Translations under genes and position numbers: made by a program
Source of the DNA: Heliopora coerulea
Lineage: Eukaryota; Cnidaria; Anthozoa; Scleralcyonacea; Helioporidae
Reading direction: 5' to 3'
DNA: 64,000 bases
NCBI GenBank assembly: GCA_030142905.1
Contig: JASJOG010000026.1
Location: 517,001-581,000 of the forward strand
The notes under the pieces: generated by a model
What the model was told of the DNA's origin: nothing
Databases searched by the model: none
What the model saw: the letters and a program-made list of their open reading frames with translations, nothing else
Shown: piece by piece, positions 30,801-42,700 of the stretch
Layout: every line of letters begins with the position of its first letter
Position numbering within the stretch: position 1 is the first letter of the stretch

Positions 30801-32011
30801 GCAAGTATGTTAATTTGCAATTCATTTTTAGGTGGTGTAACCGATCCCGGCTGTTCAACTGGTGGCTAAGATTTTAGTATTTTTGTAAAATATGAGTCAT
30901 ACCAGTGTATTGAGGGATGTGAGATTGCAACAGAAAGAAATGCTTCTAGAAAGAGGGGGGACAGAGGAGGCTAACAGCTTCCGGTTGGGAAACCTTAAAT
31001 CTCCTGTCGGGAAGAAATTAATGATCTGTCGGAGAATTTTCACTGAAGAGCACATTATTATATTGTACAAAATTTGAGCAGTTGTGATTGATTTAGCCAA
31101 GAAAGATAATAGACTCTTCTGTTTATGTCAAATCTAAAAGTAAACTGTTTCTAGTCAGTTGTGATTATTTTCGCGAAAAATATCGTGATGTTTTCGACCT
31201 TGAAATAACGAAATTATAAAAGGGGCGTGGTCAAGACCCCTCAGGTTTAGTTCCCCTGTCGGGGATGTTATACCTTTCGGCGATGGTTTTTCGAAAATTG
31301 TGATTGTTTCAGGATCACCTTAAAATGAACCCAACTTTTCATCAACTATGTTTATCCAGCTCAATTCTAAAACGGAAAGTTTATACATGATAAGAAAACG
31401 TAGAATTCGTTGAATGTAACTGGAGAGAAAGGGCAAGATTTTCAACACAATGCTTATAATTTATATTTAGAAATTTTCACTGGGTTCGATTGTAAATCTT
31501 TTTCCCATACCTCCCTCATCACACACAGCTATAATAATACGAATAACAAAAATGATGATGTTGATGATAATAGTAAATTACTATATGTTTTTAAATTTTG
31601 ATTTTTTTTTCTGCAGGATACGAGTTGGTAAACATTGACACTGCAAGACCCCATCAAGCTTATATCATGGGCATTTTTCAGCTGGTATTTGGTTTGGGAG
31701 ACTATCTCGGAATAGCAGTTCTCGAAATTGTGAATGCCATTAGTGGTGCCGGCGACGAATCGAATAAGTGGTATCCCGACGAGGATAACATAAACAATGG
31801 CAAACTGGCGAATTATTTCTTTCTCCTTGCTGGTTTGATGTTCCTCAACTTCGTGTTGTATATTTTTGTGGCACGCTTCTTTAAGGCATTTAGGATAGCC
31901 TCCCCTCGCAGGAATGTTCGCGATAGAGAGAACCTACGATCTTCAAGTACATCTCGAAACAGTAACGTGAATGGCCAAAATTATAATGGCTGGGATTTTC
32001 ACGCACATTAA
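24849..32011 (+). CDS. SLC15A4-like: SLC15A4-like transporter, gene D (divergent duplicate of C)
   Basis: Exons 24849-25230, 27081-27781, 30413-30800 and 31617-32011 give 621 codons before the stop, the same as gene C. The first exon is almost identical to gene C (one Trp/Leu change seen at its end), while the second has many replacements. Helix 1 again reads [11 protein letters not shown] (ExxER lost). Helix 4 is [14 protein letters not shown], so the basic residue is now Thr. The dileucine-like ETSSLI, the signature [17 protein letters not shown] and the helix-10 Glu are kept. The last intron uses a GC donor after 30800. AATAAA is at 32314-32319. All four exons are open, so it is not an obvious pseudogene, but its proton-coupling network is the most eroded of the set. 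Confidence 0.82.
25231..27080. other. Intron 1 of gene D
   Basis: About 25,258-25,905 has no counterpart in gene C; no transposon ends were recognised in it, so a deletion in C is as likely as an insertion here. The rest is homologous to gene C intron 1, including the palindrome MITE at 26473-26766. Confidence 0.6.
26473..26766. mobile_element. MITE made of TTTCACATATGTGAAA palindromes (gene D copy)
   Basis: Orthologous in position to 15769-16063 and similarly organised, with the same inverted ends. A few palindromes have decayed differently in the two copies. Confidence 0.65.
27977..30060. repeat. (TGTCAC)n hexanucleotide satellite, expanded allele (gene D)
   Basis: About 2.08 kb of TGTCAC units with scattered ACTGCC, ACTACC, CAATGTC and, in the second half, TCAGTG variants that form a higher-order pattern of roughly 130-180 bp. 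It produces very long open frames, about 700 codons of Thr-Val on the + strand and about 677 codons of Ser-Asp on the - strand. These follow from the repeat sequence alone and have no codon bias or domain. Confidence 0.95.
30182..30412 (+). pseudogene. Decayed half-copy of exon 3 in gene D
   Basis: Homologous to gene C exon 3a at 18069, but it has an in-frame TAA about ten codons in and a small insertion (TTTCTCCTCAGGCATTCC) that shifts the frame. It ends with the duplicated intron tail before the real exon 3 at 30413. Confidence 0.7.
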
Positions 32012-33440
32012 CAAAGATCCAAGGACAACAAAATCTGAAATAATTTAATTTTCATCTAAAGTGAATTCTCTCGTTATTTAGCCACGATTTGATTAGAGTA
32101 ATATTAGTGGATAAATAATTTTAAACATATTGTTCAATATCATTGTATATCATTGTAAATTATTGTAAACAGCATAGATTTGAGTAAATTGTGAATAGTT
32201 CGGACGATATGGCGTAATATTATAATTTATTGATGGAATACTCTATAATATGAGAGCAATAGTTTATTATACTTGTTTAGGTAATGTTGTTAGCTTCTCT
32301 TCTTTCAATACATAATAAATGAATAAATAAATAAACAAGTAAATAAGTAAATAAATAAATAAATAAATGACTGTGTAGTTCTTTCGATTCTTTTAACTGA
32401 AATTGAGCAATTTCGGTTGCGTAAAAAGGAGGGTTTTGACGAAATTTATTCTGGAATACCTGAATTACTTCGCATCTGTATGACCCAGGATCCTCATAGA
32501 ACGATAATCAAATCGTGTAAACATTTAAAAAACGTAAATCCTACACGATATTTTAACAACTGTACCGTAATTAATTCAAAATTATATATTATTCCCAATA
32601 TCAATGTCTCCTACCTTTCCGTTCTTTGCCGACTTACTCACAAGGCAGTTGTCGTTCTTTATATTTTCCTAGGTTTGTTCCTTGAGAGCTCACATAGCAA
32701 AAAGAACACTAAAAATGAAAGTGAAGGCAGTGATTGAGGCGGGAAAACCATTAGCCAATCAGGATACAGTCTGCCAAAGAAGACCTGATAGACCCCCCTG
32801 GCTACCGCTCTAGTTATGCCAGGGGGGAAAAGAAAGAAGGCGTCTTGTTTTGCGAACTAATTTGAACAATTTTTAATTGAATGTAATAAAATTGAAATTA
32901 AAAGAATTAAAACAGAAGCTTCGGGACAAGATTTTATTCCATCATTGGTTCTCTGCAACTTTTTTTTTGGGCAGTTTTGTTCTTCAGTATTTCATTTAGG
33001 GTTTGTTTTTTAAGTTTTTTTTTATTTTGTACACCATATATCTTCCGGTAAGAATTTTTTTTAATAATTTAGCTAAATTAAATTCCGAAATATGCACCTT
33101 GTCTTCCGTTTGTTCATCAATTATCCGCCAGCCTTTGAATATTAATGAAAATAAGAACATATCTTTTGATTTGGTGTACAACTGGCTTCGCTGTCTCACG
33201 TATTTTACAATACTTTCCGGCTTTTTCGACGAGAATTTTGCTGTTCGGTCTTTGGGGAGTCGCTTTAATACTGCAGGTACCTGTTGAGAGTTCATCACTT
33301 TATGTTTACATGGTTTGTTTAGTCTGGTTGATAATTTATTCAAGTATTACTGTACGGGACAACATTGGAATTTTCACCGTACATCAAGTGAAATGTTCTT
33401 TTTTTGATGAAGATTTACGGCGTCATAATATTAAGAAAGA
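32012..33440. other. Intergenic D-LRR gene: gene D 3' UTR and LRR-gene upstream region
   Basis: It contains the polyadenylation signal at 32314-32319, an AAAT microsatellite to 32,368 and about 1 kb that also occurs after gene C. It presumably includes the promoter of the LRR gene; no TATA box was convincingly identified. Confidence 0.55.
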
Positions 33441-33724
33441 ATGCGAAAGCTTCTTCTGGTATTTGGTTCGTTCGTCTTGACAAACGTTGTGCTTATTACG
33501 GCATTACCGAGCTATGGCAGCGATCGCTTTCTTGGTTATCAATATTGGAATACACGTTGCGAAATGGAATACAAGGACGATTGGTTGGGATTTTGGAATA
33601 AATGGTATAACGGAAGGACAGAGTACGAAAGGGAGAACGTAAACCAGTACAGCAGATATTGTCCAGCCCAATGTGACTGTTCTAATAAAGAACTCGACTG
33701 TCGCACTTTCGCGGGGGCCTCTCT
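33441..33724 (+). CDS. LRR gene exon 1: signal peptide and LRRNT
   Basis: It encodes 94 residues plus two bases (phase 2) before a gtgagt donor. Residues 1 to about 22 are hydrophobic. About 50 residues rich in Tyr, Trp and acidic amino acids follow, then the cysteine cap CPAQCDCSNKELDC with the C-x3-C-x-C-x6-C spacing of an LRR N-terminal domain. Confidence 0.85.
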
Positions 33725-36700
33725 GTGAGTATACTTACGACATTTGATGAACTATCGACTTCTAATGCATTTTATTCTTTTATTCTTTTGTATCAGGGCA
33801 TTGAGCTTTGCTTTTCTAGCAGTATATTGGAGATATGTATTCAATGTTTTGACAGCGTAATATTCTTGTCGGATATCTTGTTACATATGTTTGGACTGCC
33901 TTCGGTACAAAGGCAGGGTCCGTAAGGAACGACATCAAACATCTTCCTGAGCTTTTCCCATTACGGGGCAGATTGCACGACGAATTCCTGGCCAGGCAGA
34001 ATCTCAGGCTTGACTTACAAAGAGATCTCTGACATGATTATCTTGCAATTACTGGTACATATTGAATATTTCAGTGCTGGCAAACTGAGCTGAAACTCTT
34101 ACCAAATATGACATGACAGGTGTCTAAAGCTGGTTGGGTAAAGTCAAAGGTTGATTACAAGGAGATTTTCAGCCAACTTAACCCTTTCCAGTTTGAGGGG
34201 GTGTTGATATGGAGGCAAGCCAGCCCTCTTGGTTGGGCTAGCCAAAGTAAGAGGGCTGAATTTCACCTTGCCTTTTCATGGAAATTTTCTGGCGATTGTA
34301 GCAGGGCTGGATCTAGTGCACATACATTTTGGGAGGGTGAGCTTTTCTAAGTGTGTTTACATGGAAAATTTCCAGCAGTTGTTGGCGAGATATCTTGGGT
34401 AGTCAATAGCAATATCTCACTTAGGAAGGCTGGCTCTCCCCACATGTACATGAAAACAAATTTAAAAGGGAGGCAAGACTTTGGCCAGGCATACTAGAAG
34501 GGCTGGCTAACTTCCATATAAACACCCCCTTAGATGTCTCCCCATGATGAGTAAAATCATCTGGCATAGGTCAGAGTAAAATTAAAAAGACAGGTATGGA
34601 CTGGAAAACTGGACTGAGATTTCATACCAGCTTCCTGATAAAATACTTGAATACAGAGCTTGCAATTATAGGAAGAAAGTTTCAATCCAGTTTGAGCTAC
34701 CCAGTATGAAATTTTCAACCTGGTTGACTGGGCACGTGAAAAATGTGGTCATCACAAGTGGTGGAGTGGGGCGAGTGAGTCAAAGAGTTTTGCATGTTGT
34801 ATCAGTGCAGAGACCAACAAAACCAAACAGGCCAATTCTCACATTGTTTGTGAATGTTACTGAGCCCTTGTAAGGGATCATGGACTACTTTAGTGCCCAT
34901 TCCACACAATGGTCCCACTCCTTATTGCCCGAGACCAAGTTCTATTTTTCCATACAGAAATCTAAGAATGTGTTATGAAATTTAAATTTAAGTCCAGCAT
35001 AATACATAAAAATCATAATTGTTGGGTCAAATATTTCTAATATTAAGTCTTCTCAATGTTGCCATAATGTTGACAAACTGTTCATAATTATATTTCTAAT
35101 ATGCATAGGTCAATTATAAGAGCTCTTTTAAGTTCTGATTGGAGCAGTTGATCCACTTTTTTTTATTTCATACAGCAACTTAACAGAACAATCTGCAACT
35201 ATTGCAAAAGATTAATAATAAGGGTCTGTAGTGTAATGTGTGATTGAAAACAACTTGTTGTTCCACAACAGGATCTCTTTGAAATTAGAAAAATACAGTT
35301 GAGAATGGGCTACCGCAGGCCTTTTCATTAGCAGGGCTGCCGAGAGAATTAGTGGGGCCCAGGGCAAAACTTTTTCTGGGGCCCTATTTATGATGTCATA
35401 GGAATTATTTCATATGGTCAAAACCAACCCATGCTAAATCCTTCCAATTTTGGGGGCCCTTTTGAGTTGGGGGCCTGGGCCAATTTGCCCCCCCGCCCCC
35501 CCCCCCCCCTCTCGGACGCCCTGTTCGTTAGCAAAACGGCGCGCTTGTGGCGATTCGGACGTGTATATCAACTTGTGCGTGCGAATCGCGCGGGTGTCTA
35601 AATTGATCCGTTGTGACTAAATTGATCCGTTGTGACTAGGAAATACCATTAAACCAATCAGTTTACCTGATTCATCATAGTATTAAGGTTATTGTATGTA
35701 CCTTAACACTCGATCAAAACACAATCAAAACTACAGCAAAAGAAACATTTACAAACAATGCTAATTGTTCAAACGGTTTATCTTTATGTTAATCATCTTT
35801 GCTTTCTGTTTCAAAAACATTGTAATCAGAATCGTGAAAAATATCAGAATCTTCAAAATTATTTGTGCCAATTACGCAATTCTCTACGCATTGACTGTTC
35901 CCATTCGTCTTATTCTAGCGGTACAATCTGATTGGGTTGTACACTTTCCTCGAGATAAACTTCGAGGGTTCTGTCCATAATTTCATCTCTCTCTAAATCA
36001 TTCATGTTTTTGTAGTTTGAAGCAATTGTTAACGCGTAACTCCATTGTACTATGCTTCACTGAAAGGCACCCGTTCGATAGTATGTAAGTGAAGATGCTA
36101 AAGTACGCTCGACGTTTGAGTTTGATGCGTTTATCGCAATTAAATCTCTGCAAGTTCGCGCACATTTGGGTACCCGCATCTTGCAAGGTTAATAATCTTC
36201 TGCCAAATTTCTTTAGCTTCCGCATTCCTGTGCCAAACTTTAACGCAATTTCGTTGAGAACTTTGGTCGAGTCATATCTTGTGGCTGCTAATCTTGCTTG
36301 GAAATGATTGGCAAAACTGGTAAAAGCGTCGTTTCCATAGTCCGTTTCATCCGTCCAATTCTTTGGGTCAAAAAAAAAACTCATCATCGCATATAGTGTC
36401 TTTGATTCGGTGGTTTAAAAGCGTAGAAAGATTGGCTTTTACGCTTTTTTTTTTCACATCACTAGCTTTCAACCTGTTGTGGTTATTCAGACTATACATC
36501 TTTCCAAAACTGATGCAAACTAATCTTCCGTGTTTGGCAGCTTTTAACGCTTCCCCCGTTCCTTCGAAAAATCTGACGAGAGGGGAAAAATCCCCACATT
36601 TTCTGTCAGCCTAAAACGCTAAAACGATCTACATGAAGGTAGCTGTTAAAATTTCTTCGATGGTTCAAGCGGAGTTCATGCAGTCTTCTAACTCCGACAA

Positions 36701-39700
36701 AATGAGTGAAATTGCCGGTTTCACCTCTTAGACAAGAAGACCAAGAAGACATGAAGATGACCTTTTACGCGTGCGACAATTAGCACGCGCAGTTTGGTAT
36801 GCGCGTGTGCCGACGCGTGCGCGTGTGCCGACGCGTGCGCGTGCGATTGCACGCGTCAAACAAAAAGGCCTGCTACTGTGGAAGCATGCTAGAGACTTAC
36901 CAGCAGTGTACAGTTAAAGCTCAAGTTATGATTAATCATGATTAGTCCATTAAAGGAGCAAGGGCACACTTTGGTATTTTACTCTGGCTAATGCCAGACA
37001 ATTTTACTTATCAAAGGGAACGAGCCCCACCCCTTAATGAGTTAATCGATTATTTACTTATTGCCATCTAAATCAGCTTAAATCTGGTGCATTTGTTGTG
37101 TATTGTTGGACTGGTATGTTGATGCTTAATTTTAAATTAGTTCTGAACATTAAATCCTTATACACAGTACCATTTAGTCATGGGTACATGTACCCTCAAG
37201 TTGAGAGGGAAATGGGATACTAATGCTTGGAGGGCATATACCCTGTACTCTTACCAACTGCCTTTTGTTATTGAATTTATTTTAGGTGATTGATGAATGT
37301 TCATTAAACCCTAACCTCAGCTTTTCCCCTCATGAATGTGTATTTCTTTTTAAATTTAGGTCAGCAAGCAAAATGATCAACCCTGTACAGGAGATAAAAA
37401 ATGGCCAGCTACCCAAACATCTCACAGAAATGTTAGTAATTTTATTACTTACCTAGGTGTGTGATTTGTGAGGTTTAAGGTGTGAAAAGTGTTTGAGGGG
37501 TGCTGGTGGCACAGCAGTAGTGCATGTATCACTTGTCACCATGACTAGGGTTTGATTCTGGCTCTGTGCAGTTATTTGATCAAAGTTACCTTAGTCACAA
37601 TCTGAGAAGAGTGTTGTCCAGTTTGACTCTACCAAGCATTGCATGTCTTCTCTGGGTACTCTGGTTTCCTCCTGTTATAACACTGGACTCATGAAGGGTG
37701 GCCTTTACTGGACCTCTAGGGAGAACAGCTTGGGTTGCTGATAGGGTTATCCAGTATAAATAAAGGTACTTTGCCTTTACTTTTACCTACAGTGTATACC
37801 CCAACTTCATATTTGAGGATCTCATCACTACTGTCCTTTGGTCTCCCCCTACTACAAAGGTGGGTGAGCAAAATCATCTAGTGAAGAAAATGTCTAGTCA
37901 AAATGGTAGCAATTAACCCATTGCACATTTAACCATGATCAACTGCACACAGTAAAGTTGTATTTTGCAGAAATACAGCAGGGACCATGGAGCTAGGGGG
38001 GTTGGGTGGCTATAGCCCCATAATAATTTTGTCTCAATGAACTTCTTTCAGAAAGTATAAACTGATAAAAAGTTATTTCCTATGTTGTTACTGGTGAGAA
38101 CTGGAAGCTGTCCACTATAGTCCTTTGTATGCAAATTACTCAGTGTTTGCTAGCAATAATCATGTCTCGGACACTAGGTATCATTCTTCCATAATGTATT
38201 TGCAGTTCTTTGTTTCCTCAAATCAGTCTAGCTTTACTTGTGAAAAAATTCTGTTTCATTATTTTTGTAATGTTATGTGCAGTGAATGCAAATGGGAGTC
38301 AACATTTTTCAGTTGACTTTGGCAATGTCAGATTCTCAAGAAAAAATTTTTCTTTATTAAAATTAATTAATATTTCCTGTCACAATAAGGGAATTTGATT
38401 GCATTTACAGAATCTGTGATTGCCAGAATCTTCATGTGATTGTCAGATTCTTCACACTGATGCAAAACAAAATTCCAGGGATTCCCAAAGCAGATTCCTA
38501 ATAGAGAAAGTGCTTATGGCTCATTAGCTCCCCACCAATACAAAAAGTGCTTAATGGTCCCTGTACAGGAAGTTAGAGTACTGGAGTAATTTGATAGAAA
38601 ACTAGTACCTGCTAATTCACAGTAAAATATTAAATATTCTTTAGATGTTTCAGACCTGCTATAAATTTGCAAAGCATTGTGATTAAATGTGCAACTTACT
38701 GTAATTTTTTTCGTACCATCAATTTCTGTATGCACAAACTGATACTGAATCACCAAACTGTAGTGTAGTCTCCTCAGGACTACTGAGACCTTGCTGCTAT
38801 CAGCTGATCAGACCATCCCCACTCCTTAGAGATATTGTCCTTTTGGTTCAGTTATATGATGATGCTGCTGACAGCTTGTTGTGAACAAAAGGCAAGAATT
38901 AAATGGTTTTGGTCAGAAAAAGAGTCAGTATATGAATTACCAAGCTCTAGTTGTCTCATGATTGTTTTATGATCAGTTGTCCATTTATTCTGATTTTTTA
39001 AAGCAAATTAATTGAAGTTGGGCTTAATTGGATTGAAGGAGAAGTGTTCCACAATTTAACTGGTTTAAAGATATTGTAAGTTTGCTTTTTTATTTTTAAT
39101 AACTTGATGACACTCTGAAACAGCATAGCAAAATTTTAGTTAATATTTGAGACTACAACCAAGTGTGTACAGGGCTTGTTACATTAATGAATTTCAGCCA
39201 GGGCTGAAATTATTGTCAATGTAATTGGATTACAAGATAAATTTTTAAGGGAGTTTTTTATGTATGCAGCCTCATGTTTCAGGCCTGTAGACACAAAACA
39301 CAGGATGTCAGTGTTTAAATACCTTTGGAAACTCAATAATTCATGAAGAAAACACAAAATAAATATAATCTCATTTGAAAACTTCCACATTCCAGATTTC
39401 ACATGTGAAATTGGCACAAATGAAATTTATTTTTACATATGAACCACATGTGAATCACATGCTAATTACATGTGTAAAGCAAGTGAAATCAAAGTAAATC
39501 ATTCCACTCTAATGAAGGGCCTTCGCTTAAAATGTCAGTTTCTTATCCAGTACGTTTTAGCAGTTCCTTGACCCTTTTGCATTTTAACGCATTGTTTAAC
39601 GCTGCCAAAGCAGCACTATTTTTAGTATTATTATTATTACACTATTATTATTACACTATTATTATTATTACACTATTATTATTATTACACTATTATTATT

Positions 39701-42700
39701 ATTACACTATTATTATTATTACACTATTATTATTACACTATTATTATTATTACACTATTATTATTACACTATTATTATTACACTATTATTATTATTACAC
39801 TAGTATTATTACACTAGTATTATTACACTATTATTATTACACTATTATTATTACACTATTATTATAGCACTATTACTATTACACTATTATTATTACATTA
39901 TTATTATTATTACACTATTATTATTACACTATTATTATTACACTATTATTATTACACTATTATTATTACACTATTATTATTACACTATTATTATTACGCT
40001 ACTATTACCCTATTGTTCACAAAATTGTAAACTTGTATACAAACTTTTCAGACGTAACATTGCATAACAATTATTGGTGTAATGAGTCCTCTGACGGTTC
40101 AGAGGATATTTTCTCTTAGTATATATCAAGGCCATAGAAAGACATTTTATATTAGGGGGGGCTGTAGAAATGGTTGTTTGTTTTTCTCCTTGTTGGTTTG
40201 AAGAATGGATATGTCTGTTGTTACGTGATTTCTGCAGCTGTTTTACTTCGCGACTTCTTAAAAGTGCATCACCATTTGCGATTCACGATACGTTTATCCA
40301 AAATTTGGTCGCAGTCTACATTATTCTTACCAGATTGAAGTGAAGCTGTTCAAATTTCTGAGCTGTATTTCTTTAATGATAGATGAAGAACATTCGTCAA
40401 GCTCTATCCTCAGAAAAACGATTTCTGAGCCCCGGACGGGGATCGAACTTCAGAAGGTTGCGGGTTCGATCCCCTTCTGGGGCTCTGAGATCGTTTTTCT
40501 GAGGATGGAGCTTGACGAACCTTCAACTATCATTCAAGATATCTCCAAGCTCCCACATTTCCAAAACTAAATATCTCATTATATCATTACTGACATACAG
40601 TGGCTTCTGCTTATGTGACACATATGTCGAACTTGCACCTTAGTTCACCATCTCAGTCATGGTAGCTCAATGGCTGGAGCATCTCACCGGTCATCGGAAG
40701 GTTGCGGATTCAGTCCCCCTAGGGGGCTCAGAAATCATTATTTTGAGGATAGAGCTTGACGAACGTTTACCTATCATTTCAAGATATCTCCAAGCTCCTA
40801 CATTTCCAAAATGTATTTCTTTTTTTTTTAGAAATTTGGGACAGAACAACCTGAGAGAGATGCCTGATGTTTCTTTGAACAAAAATTTAGAGAAACTGTA
40901 AGCATCTGAACATGGTTAACATCTAATTCTGACACCTAATGTATCATTAACATTGTCAGTGGAGGAGGGAAAATGGTAAAATCAAGAGCGTCTGAATACA
41001 AATTACTTACATACGATAATACATGAAAGACAATTCTATTAGTTAGCCATCCAAAACTAAAAATCTAATCCGTCAATGATAGGTTATAAAATATTCCACA
41101 GAAAGGTTACCGTGTTACTCTAAGACTGGGTTATGGTTCCAGCCAGTTAGTTCCGACAAAAACTTTTTTCAGTTTTACTGCTTAGTGTAGAAGTTTTTTT
41201 GCGTTATCTGGTTAAAACAGAAGATTGCAAGCCTTGGTAACTGGTGGAGCACCATCCTATCCAGTCAATTAACTTTTAATTGTTGTTCACTTCTCATCTT
41301 CCAGAATTTTGGATCACAATAAAATTGAAATTTTTGTTGAAAATGTTACTACTCTGCCAAAAAGCCTGATGGAATTGTAAGTGGTATTTGCAGTTGTTAA
41401 TATCTAAACAATTTAATTTACTTTTTTCGGTTTTTCTCTGTTTTGTTTCGTTTGCAGTGTTTTTTCTTTGACGAATAAAGTCAAATAGCAGGTATATTTC
41501 ACTACCGTGAGTGCGTTTTATCAGTGGCGTTGCTAGGGTTAATTATTTTGAGGCCAAAGTTGTGGCATACCCCTGAGGTTTTTCAGCTTTTTAATGATGA
41601 AGTCGGTGCTCACCACTTAGTTACATTGTTTGGGATCACTGGGTAAACGGCGAGAAGTATGTGTTCGATATCGTACCAAGAGAACCTTGGCTGTAGGAAC
41701 AAATGTTGCCGAGATTTAGAACACGAGGCAATAATTTAATTGTTCAACTGGTTCGATATACTGGTTTGAAATGGGGGGCCAGGCCTCCTAAATTTACGTT
41801 TGGGAGGGCCGTGGCCCCCTTGGCCCTCCCCTCGCGACCCCTATGCGTTTTATCTTTATGTACCTATGTTTGAAAATGTGGTCTTGTTTCGTGTGTTGTA
41901 GGGTTTTACTCAAGAATAACATAAAATTCATCCCTGAAAAAATGTTCGACCTTCCAAACCTTGAACGAATGTAAGAGGTTTAAATTCGTACAACTGTTTT
42001 GATGGGTAGTTTTAGTTCGTATACTTTTTGCGTTTATTCCCTTTTAAGGTACTTTTAACTTTTCGATGATTCTTTTTTACTGCTCAGCTCATTTATTCCT
42101 TCCTTTTTTCCTTGCACTCCTGTCCTTCTTCCCTGCTTCGTTTCTTCGTTCGTTCGTTTGTTCCTTGCTTCCTTCCTTCCTTCCTTCCCTCCTTCCTTCC
42201 TTCCTACCTTTATATTCTCCCTTTCTTCCTTTCTTCTTTCCTCTCTTTCTCCCTTTTCTTTACTAATTTATCACTCTATTTGTCTTGTTTTTACATTCAT
42301 GTATCGTTCCATCTAACATTTCCGTTTGAATTAGAAACATATGATTTTAAATTTCTATTCTTAGAGCACTAAGTTACAACCAGTTGACAAAATTTCCAGA
42401 CTTCCATAACCCAAAGAAACTTGAGTTTATGTAAGTAAAACTAATACCAAGAAAAATATTCTTCGAATAGATAATTTAAGATAAGCATAATAGTCGCTAG
42501 TAGAGCTTATTTTTGAGTATGTAAAGCAATAATGTGGGGTATTTCTTGCCTATCTATTGCAGTTCTGTTGACCAAAACAAGATAAAATCAATTACGTACA
42601 CAAAGTTGAAAGCTTTCTTTGGCAATAATTCACTTCTGAAGCATTTGTAAGTAACCCTGAACTGATATGATATGTTGTGCTAATGTGCTTGGGTATGGTA

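Larger units (their letters stand above)
23821..33387 (+). repeat. Segmental duplication, distal unit (contains gene D)
   Basis: Collinear with 13,755-23,362. Its right boundary (ACATCAA at 33,381-33,387) lies 54 bp before the start codon of the LRR gene. Confidence 0.85.
33725..37359. other. First intron of LRR gene, transposon-rich
   Basis: This 3.6-kb intron contains a TIR element (34197-34529), a ~1.57-kb hAT-like element with another inserted near its left end (35311-36878), and a dispersed repeat (36969-37050). No LRR exon was found in it. Confidence 0.65.

Noticed and set aside
22980..33343. Two related minus-strand frames of 112-115 residues (22980-23318 and 32996-33343)
   Set aside because: They lie in the duplicated upstream region, differ by frame-disrupting changes at their ends, and show no domain or splice context.
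39532..39867. Leu/Tyr/Ile-repeat open frame
   Set aside because: ATT/ACACT minisatellite translation.
40655..40730. Possible tRNA gene on the plus strand
   Set aside because: A- and B-box-like words are seen but stems are poor, and the same body and tail occur in several other places, so it is a SINE.
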